DNA from: Pelodera strongyloides
Lineage: Eukaryota > Nematoda > Chromadorea > Rhabditida > Rhabditidae
Direction: 5' to 3'
NCBI GenBank assembly: GCA_036852015.1
Contig: JAANDG010000097.1
Location: 42,501 to 106,500 of the forward strand
DNA length: 64,000 bases
Each line of letters starts with the position of its first letter. Position 1 is the stretch's first letter. Of the stretch, positions 36,701 through 49,592 are shown piece by piece. Both the position numbers and the translations under genes were made by a program. The notes under the pieces were generated by a model, which did not search any database, had not been told where the DNA came from, and worked only from the letters and a program-made list of their open reading frames with translations.

Positions 36701-39700
36701 TACCGCTGGTTGTTTCTCTATCAACTTTCCCAGTAAATTGTCATAAAAGCGACAAGAATGCTCTTGTTTTCCAGTGTAACGATATGATAACTTTGGCGAG
36801 TCTAGAATTATATATGGTTTATTGGACGAAGATAAAGAAAGACCTCCCTCAAAAGGTTTCAACATTATATATAAAACACATATAAGAAAATAAAATATTA
36901 CACAAATTATTTGTAAACATCAGCACTACTCGTGTGCTAGGTTAGCCACATTCCCTGGTAAAAGTACAAGTCACGCATGCGGTTTTAAATCAATAAGTGC
37001 TGACTACGCCAGTAATTAGCAAGAGCGTATCACACATTACCTATGTCCTCAAATGTCCATACGAGTTGATATCCTCCGCAAGTGAAGAAGTATTCCTTTA
37101 TTCCTACAGTGTCCTCTGACGTAGTACTGTACTTATTAGCTCCAGAATACAGTATAGTCGTTGTTTCTTCGATCAATAATACTTGTCGGTCCAAGGGAAT
37201 CAATAATACACAGAAAGCGGCAGCGTATCTCAGCGAATCTCTCGGGGAAAGCCCAAACCCTTTGAATTCTTCTTTTTCCGAAGTATGTATGGAAAGTAGG
37301 TCCTGCAATTAAGATAATTCACAAATACTATTCTATTCTATTAATTTATGAATTTCCGACCTATAAATGGTATATGGCCGTATAACGCGTGGGTTATGGA
37401 ACGTGTGCGTACAAACTTTTGTGCCCAGAGTGGAAGACACCTGCAAACATGGGCGTGTAGTTGTCCAGTATTCGTTTCAAAACCACGCGGCATACCGCTT
37501 TAAATATGAAGACTGACCAACCTCAAATAGTTTCTGAATATGAAGATTCTCTCCTCGAAGTGCACAAAACAGAATACGATCGAGAAGTGGAAGTTGTCCT
37601 TCTATTTCATCAAAGTTGAATATTCCCTAAAAAATGTTTATTTTCTTACCGATTTTCAGAGAACAATCGGTAAAGTTAAATAGAACCTATTTTCTGGTAC
37701 GAATTTCACGGGCACAGTCGAAGTTAGTACTATTCTCGGTAAAAAAAGTATTATACTTTCGGACGCTGAAATGTGTGTCCTGTCCGTTTATTACGTAGGT
37801 TTACTGTTCTTTATTTGTTTATTTATAAATAATTATAATAATGTTTTATATAAAAAAGATGATACCTTTGATATTTGATAATGAGCCCTGACTCTCATAT
37901 CAAACGAGTGGAGAACACGAGATTCGGCTTGATTGTAGGCATCGAAATGATCCAGTATCGAACATAAGTCGCTGTCTAAAGGTTACGCAAATATTGTGTT
38001 TCTTGATTTGATATTGGGAGATATTACTGCGAGATAGCCCGAAGCCGTCGAGCAATTTATCATCTGGAACCTCGTCGCATACTGCTCAAGACTTCTGCGG
38101 AACATGTCATTAGCAAACTTGAATTTGAACTCCCTTGAATAAAGGTGCTCTTGAAGCGTGAAAAGGTTTAAAGCGAAATACCGGCCGGTTTTTGAAACGC
38201 ATTGCGTACACTCGCTTTCTTATGCAGCATATGCAAATGGAGCAAAAATTAGAATGAAAACTAGACCCCAATTAGACCCCACGTTGCATAACTGCATAAG
38301 AATGCAAGCACTCGAGATGCGTTTCAAAAACTGGCTCGCTTTAAAGATTTATGTATTTGGCGTTTTCTAAACCTCAGCACATGTTTCCCCGTGGATTGAT
38401 GCTAATAAAGGCGGAAATATTGAAAGTACCTGGAACATCCATCCAGAAACTTTGATAGAGAGGACGACTCCTTTTGGATGAAAGCCTTGCTCTATTCCAC
38501 AATAAAAGCGACTGGAGTTCAGATAGAGATGAAAGATGAAGAAGGTTGAGCAACTGAAATAAATCACTGAAAATATTGTGCGACCTCGCCCGCGTTCTTA
38601 ACTGAAACGTGGTGCGCCAGGAGTGCGCCAAATATGTACAATAGCTTGCGCGCATGTGGCGCTACTGCCGCGCACAATACTTTGAAACTTCGTTTTTACG
38701 GCACGGAGAACCCTGGATCTCATTCAATGAATACAAGTAATTGAGGTGCAGCCACCTAAAACACGGCAACTTCGGAATAGGATTTAACTCTAACCCTAGA
38801 AATGGTCAACCCATCCAGATTTGGTTGTTTTTGGGAAATATCCTCACACGTGTCATCTTCACATCGAAGTCGCACGTCACGGGTAATCAACTCAATAGCA
38901 AGGTCTTCCTGAATGTGTTAATAGTTAGGCGTATGATAAAAAATCAATATGCTGAAACTCTTTCACACTTTCACGCTGTGCTAGCGAGTAAAACCTTGAA
39001 CTCGTCGCCTGTGGTCAGGACTCAGGATCTCTGCGGAACATGTCATAAGCAAAATTTTTGAATTTGAGCCCCCTTGAATAAAGGTGCACGCTCTTGAAGC
39101 GTAAAACAAATTTTTAAAATTTTTGCTTGAAATGGAATGTTTCAGTGGTGTTTGATATGAATAAACGAGGAAAGTGGAGCAATTGATAAATTGATACCGT
39201 TGAGAGCTCATTTACAATTGCTACAGTATGTTCTGCTCTACAGCTACTTCTTTACACTGGCCAATGGAGAAGTTTGTCTTTTATATGTAGTTTAGCATCA
39301 CGTAGTTCAGTTTCTTATTACGGCTTGCTGCCTGAGCTAAATTACACCAAGGTACAAAGCATTTGAGGTGCTTAAACTCTCAAAGCAGTCAAAGCCACTG
39401 TTATTTATGGACAACAAGTCAAACGTTTCGATAACACGGTATGAAGGTAGCTTATTCAACTCACATATTATTCTTTGTAATCGCTTTCTTGTACAAAATC
39501 CTTTTATTTTAAGCCGATGTCTTTTGAATTCAGTAAAAAGTGTTCGCAAACCTCAAAACTCAGTGTGCTTCTATCGATTATTTTCAAATGTTTCATCGTC
39601 ATGTGTGGCCAAATCTGAGAAATTCTGGAGCATAATCGAATACGAGAAGAATTGTGAAGTGATGAAGAATTCAGTAAGTGAGTGATGATGAAAAGTACCT

Positions 39701-42700
39701 GAAAATGGAAAGGATTTGCCAAAAATATCAAAAAATATCGTGCGCTAGCACTCACGTTACGGAAGTAGAATTCGAATAAGTTGTTCCGCTTTGGATATAA
39801 AGGGTGCCGCAGCTCAAATTAGAGTATTCTCATGTAAAAGAACGATGTATGTCTTCATTCGTAAAGATTTTCATTTACGTTACTGAAGTTTCATAAGCAT
39901 GGAAAGACGGCTCAGGCGGCGTAGCCGTCTGGTTTCATATAATAATCTAGAACGGGGCGTTAGCGCGCCAGCAGTTCGCGTTATGAATCTGACCGTCTGA
40001 TCGAAGCAATTGCATGCTCCAATTATTATTTTTTCTAAATTCGAATCCTAGTTCAGCGATAGACATTTGATATATTGTTGATAGGCTTAGGCTAAGGCTT
40101 AGGCTTAGGGTATGGCTTTCCGAACTTGGACAAGAAGTTGTTAAAAATACGGATTATCATTACCAATTTCTTTACAAAGAAGATAAACTCACTCGACATG
40201 TTGGATAGTGTTCTAATTCTCGCAACAAATTATCGGTAAATGTTGCACAAAGCACAGTGCTCTTTGTTAATAAATTTATTGATTGGTCCATACAGTCGAT
40301 TTGGCGACAAATTCGCGCCGCGCGAAGGAATAGCGCAACCTGTGAGAACAGAATTGAATAAGTATTCAGAACAATAACATTGATATCGAAATTTGAAAAC
40401 TTATGCAGTTTTCTCACACCACAATATCATTGTTGTACATAAACATTGGTGATGTTATGGACAAGTTTGCCCTGTGAATAATTCCCAAAATGGGCGTTTT
40501 GCACAAGAGAAAAGAAGCGGTGAGTGTAGTTACGCGGGGTAAATTATATGTTTACCTTTTCCTCCTCCTCGCCAGCCTCATGTATCATCCCCAGGGTGGA
40601 TTGCACCATTTGAAGGGAGGCTGCGGGTACACCTTCCCGACCCTGAATAAATATATTATATATATTATTGCCCTTCTTTACAAATAGAGATAGAGCATTC
40701 TTTACAAATAGAGCAAAGTTCACTAGGTAAGTTTACTTTAGCAAGAAACGCACTGTTATGGTCGCTTTCCTTACGATTAGTAACAATGGGAAGAAATGCT
40801 GGCAAGAAAATTTTTAGAAAATGAAATTAAAAAAAGTAAAGTGACAAACCTTTAATTCAGCTAGCGAAAGAAGACAATGTGATCTTTCCACACAATTATT
40901 GATTCCATCAAATAGTGAGAAGTGTTGTTGGATATAACGCTCCGACTGGAATACTTGACTCTATTTGGGTTTACAAAAAACTGTAGTTTCTGTTTCTACT
41001 GTAGTTGAAATGTGCTATGATAAGATGGCCAGGCGAAGTAAATGTGCGAGATGATAGAGCCTAAATGTTTTTGGTGAAACATAAAGGTTTCGAAAGGAAT
41101 TGATACCTTGATGAAACGCAAACATCTCAATATATCACTACCTAGTGATTCACTTGCTCACATAATTTTTGAGTAAGATACACATAAAATGGATACTTTA
41201 CAATAATTTAAAATATCAGGGGCACAGGGGACTTGGGGCCAAACTATAAACAATGTTCTTACATTTAAAATATGGCATATGATCTGACAACAAGAGGCAA
41301 GAGGAACATCTTAAAGGTACGGGCCCATCAAAATAAACCTATATTTAGCATGTTTTTATAATTTGTATAAATGGGACTTTTAAAAGGGACCTTTTTTGTG
41401 TTTTAAAAGAGCCATACCTGTTTCGTCTGTCCCAATTGCATGCAAATCTCTGCGGCTAGACGTAGTGCTCTTGCTAGATCATCGCGTTTTCCATCTAATT
41501 CACAAACACGAATCGATTTCTGAACGACCACCTTGGCCATTTCCAAGTTGTTCCTGAATAGACTGTTATACATAAATACGCAGGTTCCAAATTTATTTGC
41601 TTTTTCTTCTATTCTTCCCAGCGGTGTGCAGTTATGGTGTTCGTAAATGGCGCATAACTATTACCCAACAATTCAAAGATTCAGTCCAAATCTGATGGCA
41701 GTATCTTATGGGACACAACTCTTTGAGTGTTCCGTATTATGAAGTGGGTTTTCACGGAGGGCTTGTGTAATAAAATCCAATATAACTCTTCCCCACACCA
41801 GGACTCTCCGCTGGGGGCTAATCTTTTCGTTTGATCGTTTCTTCCTACCGGAGGTACAGAGGGGTCTGGCTCTGGTATGCCTCAAAAAAATGTGAAGGAA
41901 CACGAATTCCAACAAACCGTTTAATCTCGCCTTCTGCCATCAACTGAAGCATTTCAATGCGTTGCTGAGTATCGGAAACCATTCGGGCGAATGCAAGTGC
42001 ACTTCGGCTGTGTAGGACAACTCTAGAAATGAGGTTCTATACCTGTCATCTACACTTCTCATAAAAAACATGCGGTTGCACAGACTATATAAGTAATTTA
42101 TCCAGTGAAGATTCCTTGCAGCTGACCCTATAATGAGACCTAAGTTTGCGACCGCTGATCTGGAGTTACTGGTTGGATAGAACATGAGAAAGAGATTCGG
42201 GTTGTAACGTATGCTATTGGGCATACGTATATTTGTGTAAACAAGTTTTAGAATTGTCTGTTTCGAAAGTATTTCGAAAGTAATTAGCATGCGAAAAGTG
42301 TAATATAAAGATGCGCGTCGAGCATAGTATCAGAGTCTACAAGAGTACCCGACAGAGGAGCGACTACACCTCTACACCTGTGGACCTACTCTGGTAGCGA
42401 CAGAAGTATCTACACGTGTGCCGTCTACGTCTACTCCACCGTCTCCATCGTCGTGCTATTAATTTGGGTTTAGAGTTTACGAATAAACTTTTCGTATATC
42501 TCGTGTGCAACGCATCGCAACGGGATATAACACGGGTAAACAACAATATTAATATTTTTGTGACTGACTTCTCCCAATTCTGCTGTCTGAAGTGCATCCT
42601 CGTCATGTTCGCGAATCCATTTGCAAGTATTCGAGCACATCTCAACTGTCTGCCGATTGCAATTTGCTGCTCAAAATATGCCTCGGCCTCGGTTATTCGG

Positions 42701-45700
42701 CCCAGTGATTCTGAAATCATAAACGCATAGATTGGGAATAGGTTTCTAAATCATCTAGTGTCCTATTAAAGCCAATTAGGAAAGAGGTACTAAATAATTA
42801 TAAACAAATTTGATCAGGCGCGTGAAAAATCAATTTACCCAACCCACCCATTCCCAGTGCTAACTTTTCACAGCATTCGCTTTCCCGTCGAGGATTGTTG
42901 GCTTCCTGTGCTTCAGCCAGACCCGCCTCCAACACCTATCAAATATGATATTATTTTCTATTCTGTGATTGTACAACCTGAAAGTTCGATAGTGCGCGGA
43001 AAAAGACACGTGTGCCTACCACTCGCCGCTTACTTCGCCCAACCCCCGCAAGTCTCACGCCTGGATCGCGCGCGCATATGAAAAACGAGAATGTCGCGAG
43101 CGTAGGAAATCGCTGTGCACCTTTTTGCTGGTTATTAGTTGATTGTTCGCATTTCCGTTTCAGTTGTTATCAGGCTTGGGTCATGCACCACCCGATATTC
43201 ACCTGCTTGTATTATACACATCTATAGATGCTCACTTCAAGTTGTTCCCCAGAATGTCCCTGTTCAGCCAGAGCGTCACCGACATCTTCGTAGACGATGG
43301 ATTTAACCTCGGCACTCAGATCTTCAGACAGAAGGGCCTAGAAACAAGTCATTTTGTCGTTTTTCGTTCTAAGGGGTTGGCTTTACCTAACCTACAATTA
43401 TGACCTATTATGGAGAATTTAGTGAGATTTGAGATTGTAGTTTGTAGTTTTGCACGAGCACCAAAATGGACTCTACAAGATGACTTTTTTAAAATCCTGT
43501 AATTGATATGATTGTTCGAATGTTCGAATTACATAGTTGAGTGGACAAGAACGCATACTTTCTTTATTGGCTACAGTATCCTCAAGTTTTGCTTCACAAA
43601 TGCGATTACCTTTTCCAGCTCCAACTGTTCATGCGCTTTTCCGACTTGCGTACTTTTCTTGTAAAATCTGTGCAATTGCGAATGCAATTTTATTCTCAAA
43701 TCAATGTCTTCGGCTGAAAATTGGCAAATTCATTGGGATAGGTATGTAACAACATTTTGGAAATTAGGGGGTTTTCAAGAATAATACTTCACTTCAAAGC
43801 GGGTAGTTACGGGACCTCCCTAGTCTCAGCCCTAAAAGCTCGGCACGTTCCTACAGCATCTAACGCCTAATGAATTGTACCGTAAGTACAATACATTTGT
43901 TTGCCATCTTGAGTGCTTTCAGTAGTGACTGTTCGATTTGTTCTTCATCCGACAACAAATTGGCGATTCGTGAGAAAGCCAATGCCTAAAATACAAAGTA
44001 GGTGCAAAAAATAGCAATTTTGTGGATGAGTAGGACATTTATGGGAATATATGAACACTGACGAAAGAAAAGAGTTTGTTTTTCGTGTACTGGTTTGATG
44101 TTGCACCTGATAGTCTGTTGTCTGTGTGAACAAGTTGCAAGGTAGTTATAGTTTACCTCATTACGGTTAAAAGTGATCTAAATGTAAAAGACTGTATTAA
44201 CTTACACACCGATAATCTCAACTTTATGTGTGAGCTGGAATAATTTGCGAAAAGACATTCGCAGGCACACATTTTCGAATTGGGAAGAATAAATATTCAA
44301 CTTCCGACTTGATCTGCACCAGCGGCCGAAATAATTTGCTCTATTGATTTTGACTTACAAAAAAAACGCACAATTTGCTCATTGGGCACATTCATTTGTG
44401 TGTATTTGGTGAGCAATGCCACAGTTGATTGGACATCTTTTCTTTCTTCGAAAACTCTCGATAAAAGAAGATAGGCAAGGGCTTCTTCCTCCTCGAGTTT
44501 ATCAGAACGGGCCAACTAAAACATGAAGTTTATAAAGGTCGATTGACCTTATGACTTATGACCTTACGCAGCATTTCTGCACCTAACTACAACGTGAAAC
44601 TTGGCGTGCATGCGGCGTGGAAAAAACTGGCACGATGTTGGGCTCTGGCGTGCATGTTGCCCGCCGTTACGTTGCCGCTTGCACGCCGTGTAGTTGCCCT
44701 TTGCAAACCGTAACCACGCCATTTCGGGCTTTTGGCGTGCAAGCGGAGTGGTCGTCGGGCCAGTTGCACGCCAATAGCATTCCGCGTGCATTTTTGTACG
44801 CCACTACGTTGCCAAATGCACTTTGCACGCCATTTTCACGGTTCGTCAGTGTAAGGTCGTATATGGAGCCTAATCAGCAAAACAAACAACGGCGAAAGTT
44901 CCGGGGAGAGAAACTGTGGGTGGGGTATGCGACGATTTCAACTGCACCAATATTTACTGCATCTCGAAAACATTGCCACAAACCACATCTGTCTTATCAA
45001 TGTAAGTGAACTGTGTGATTTCTTCGTAATCATATCAAAAACCATAATAATTACGGCAAGTAGAAAATGTCGAATTTATTTTAAAGATTTACCTTGAGCA
45101 TTCGTCTTGCCAAAACTTCCGACTGTGCCACGTGATCGAGTATTAGATTATCTTCACAAAGAAGACAGAAAAAAGTGCACAACTGAAAATTAACTAAATA
45201 AATACCTAAAATCTCTCTCGCCTCCACTCTCTCTCTCTCTCTCTCTCTCCTCTCGCGTTCTGCTCTCCTCTTTTTCACTCGCCACGCCACCAAGGAAAAT
45301 TTTCATACAGCTCCGCCGTTTTTCTTGCCCTAAAAAACGTCAAAGCCTATTTCGCGGTCATAAAACGACCCTGTTCCTTTTCATAAGGGCTGACCATTTT
45401 TGAATCCATAGGTTCCCCATTTGTTCTCGACATTTCTTGTGACACCATTTCCACAGCCAAATCAGTTCGTCCCTCAGCAATAAGACACCGATTTTTGCAT
45501 TCGATAATTGAGAGACGCAGAGAGGGATCGGACACGGAAAGACCTTCAAATGTACGCAACGCCGAGTCGAAGTGACCCTAAATATATAATTCGGATTAAG
45601 GAAACCTCAGCGACGTGTCTCAGCCTCCGGTCAAAAGAAACTTATTATTAGAGTTGAAAAATTCTTCTAATATCCGGAGAGAATAGGAATAGGGTTCTTG

Positions 45701-48700
45701 CTATTCGTCTGACCTAAATGTTTTTCTGAAACATTCTGCTTTTGAAAGTTTTAGGTGCAACATGTATTGAAAAAACTGGGTTTAGTTGACATATTTATAG
45801 ACAAACTATAAGTTAAGATATTTGATGCGCTTTTATGTTTTGAGTTTTGATCATGTAACTACTTCATTATATGTGGTTTCGTGAATATATAGTTATATAC
45901 TTTGGTCAAAATTATATTACGGCTATCTTACTCTAAACTTCTAAACCCTTACCTGAGCAGCCAGACACATTCCCTCTCCTACAGTAGCTCTTATAGCCAC
46001 CACTTCGTTAGAAGACGTCCTGCGAAGTCTTTCGAATATTTCCACCGCTTCCGCGGGCATTTTTGCCGCGAACATTAATTCGGCCACAAGTAAATAGTCC
46101 GCGTCTTCGGTAGGCTGAATATACACATCGTCAAGAACCACACATATCACATCGAAGGAGCTTAGAGGGCTCAAAGATACCAAAGAACACTTCTATTCAT
46201 TAAAAAAAACTTATTAAAATTTTATTGGATGCCGCTACGTCATGTTTATGTTTAAAAACCCTATGCTGGACAAAGCGCTGTGTGTTCCACGAAAATTCGC
46301 ATATATTACACTAGATCCAATTGCCCAGCATGCGTTGCGAAACCACACGTCATATCGCTTGAAGTGGTGCGCTCAAAGGACCGCATCAAAGAACACATCA
46401 GAAAGTATACGTACACTTATTAAGTGTTAAAGTTTACCTGCTGGTGATGAGCTAGCTGTTGTTGCTTATGAAGTAGTGCCAACTTATACATTGAACATTG
46501 TGCAGCAGAAAGGGAGATATTATTATGGATTGGAGCTGGATCCCCGCCTAAACGGATATCAGAGTAGCTTTCAGGATCGCGAATACGAAGGCAAACAAAC
46601 GAGTTAGAATAACGTAAACTGTTTAAAATACATTAAACGTATCTGTAATGCACCAAGTAATGAAGTGAATTTTGTCCTTTGTAAGGCTCTCATTTTTATT
46701 AGTTCACAAGCAAATCTTCTCTTCCAAAATAGTCCTCAGTGCTCATTAGTAAGTTCAACGTCTAAAACCCTACAAAGCATACACCTTCGCTTGTGAACAA
46801 CCTTTGAGTCGATGATCACGTTCTCGAAGAGTAAAAGTTTACTTATCGCGAAATGATATCGAGAATCTAAGATATACATAGAAATGCATAATTATAATTT
46901 TATTGTTAAAATAACACCTGGTCCTTTACCTAGTTCTTTGACAACCTCTAGTTGTTGTTCATAATAATCAACCGCACGTCGAAATTCTCGTTGACGATAT
47001 TTCGCATTGGCAAGAGAAGAAAGGATCGATTCCTGGAGAATATAATTTATTTTTTATTTTAAAGCGAAATACCGGCCGGGTTTTCGAAAGACATCGAGTA
47101 CACCAGAATTCTTATGCAGCATATGCGAATGAAAATAAATTAGAATAAAAAATCGAGCTAAATTCGAGCAAATTAGTATAAATACGTACGAATTCAGTTA
47201 TCCAGGATGCGTTTCAAAAACCGGCCGGCACACGCTTTGTGGACATATCTCTCTGCTTACGGACCGAGAGCAATAGCGATAACAGCATAATTAGCAAACG
47301 TCACCTACCTTAATCTTCAATGAAGGCGCATCAAGAGAATCGGCCCAAATGAGAATCTATAAATATATTTGGGTGTTTAATAATCGAGATAATCGATGAC
47401 TATTCAAGATTCAAGCTAACATTTGAGTGGAAAGTGCATCACTGACCCTGAACGAACGATGATATTAGAATAACCAGAAAGGGTTCTATAACCCCCAGGA
47501 AACGACCCACTTGTGCTCCTTCAGAGATTAAATTCTTTTGTAATAATAATTGTCCAATAGTGGAAAGAACGGCACATCTGTCACTTTGTAGATTTAGCCG
47601 TTGAAGGGCATCCAGAGGAAACAGATCTGAGAGTAAACTGATTACTACGCTTTCAGACTTCAGATAACATTTTTCAGTTTCACAGTTGAGGCACTAAGCA
47701 CTAACTGCATTTACACATCTCGTACGGCCAGAAGATTCATAGATTTAAAAAAATATGGAAGCCCTTGAATAAAATAAAGGTGCACGCTCTTGAAGCGTAA
47801 AAGATTTATTTATTATTATTAAAAAAGTCAAACGACACTTTTCAATATTATACTTTTGTTTGCATGCAAGTACCATTATCTGCAGAAAAAACACACCGCC
47901 AAAATATTCTTCTGAAACCTGAACGAGAACGTTGAGCATATGCAAATTTGACGAGTCTATTGACACGGCGTGCCCGAGAGAAAGAAGGGCTTTCATATGG
48001 GAACCCAAGCGACGATGAGCCTCGCCACAACGGTAATAGGCCTGGAATAATAAATAATTTTTTAGATCTACGAGTCGTAGGGTAAGGACAAAGAAGACAA
48101 GTTCTTGAGGTAGTGGCTATTGCTATTAGCTCGCAGGCCAAAGAAGTAGAGGGATATTACATATTATTTATCTTGCATAGTTGTGCTCTGGTGCATTGGA
48201 CGTATAAATTGTGCATGGCTAAGATGCTGCCAATGATGGCTTTATTCCTTATGCAACAATATTCGAAATGCAGAATGTCAAACGCAGAATGTCAATTTAT
48301 ATGTTCGTTTTTAATTTTCATCCTCGGATGCACAGCTTTTGGTGTATTTGATAAATAAAAAAATGAAATAATCCTTTCTACCACCAGCTGTAGATATAGT
48401 ATACTGTAACTTACATTTTGCATTGTTTGTCTCATTGTCAGCATTACTTATAAAATGTGTGCGGCTTATTTTCATAAACTATCTTTAATTGTGTAATTGT
48501 TTATGCCAAAATGATAGATTGAAGATGCACTCTTACAGTACCTTAGCCCATCCTGGTGTCAGCCGCACAGCTGTCTCGGCGTTTGACAACGCTTCGGTAC
48601 AGCGATTCAACCGCAGCAAAATTGCCGACAGATTAGCGAACACAACTCCATTGGTTGGATGTGAGAGTTTGGCCTTTTCGTACAATTGTAGCGCTTCCTC

Positions 48701-49516
48701 ATATCTTAAAGAATCAAGGTCATTAGATGTTGGTATTTCTTGTGGTATTTTATGCCATTAGATTGTTCTTGACCTAACAATGACTCCCAAATGAACGATA
48801 AAATAAGCCTTTTTTTCGGAGACCGGATAAATGCACGGTGTATTATGATACTGAATTGTAGGATATGTGCTATGTATGTAACTCCAATTTATATTGACCT
48901 ACTGATCCCTACTCGCAATATTCAACGGTTAGCAAGAGTTGATGTAACAAAACTGCAGACCTTCCTTCCGAGTATGCTGCTCCAGCTTTGTTAACAATAT
49001 CAGTCAAGACAGAGTCAGCATTAGCAGAGACTTCCGGGCTGAGCATGGAAATCGCAAAGGCAGAGTTTGAATACTGTAGGTACAAACACCATGCTTCCAA
49101 AACAAAATAATCAAGTACATACAGAAGAAATGAGGTCCGATATTCTGATATTATCACTCTTCTGATATGAGACGAAAGTGTTTTACGATTTCCTTCAGTC
49201 ATTATTGTAGAAAAGAAAACACCGTGACTACGGAATTTACCGTAACAATGGCGTGATTAGCAATTGGTACAATAGATATTCAAAACGAATGCGAAATATA
49301 ATAAACCTCCAAAAACTCTTGTAAGCAATCAATTACAGATATCACAAATCACTATATACGAGATTGTGGTAAGGATGTGATCAATAAATAACGAGTTTGA
49401 GGGGGTCATTCTTGAATATAAATGGGATAGAGAGAGAGAGGTGATAGTGTTGAGAAAGAGAGAGAGAGAGCAGAGAGGAAGATTTGAGTGAGTAAGAAAG
49501 AGAGAGAGAGAGGGAG

Positions 49517-49592
<76 letters not shown>

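Noticed and set aside
44617..45009. Plus-strand frame of 130 codons across a GC-rich island.
   Set aside because: It is produced by repetitive GC-rich DNA inside an intron of a minus-strand gene; no splice support.
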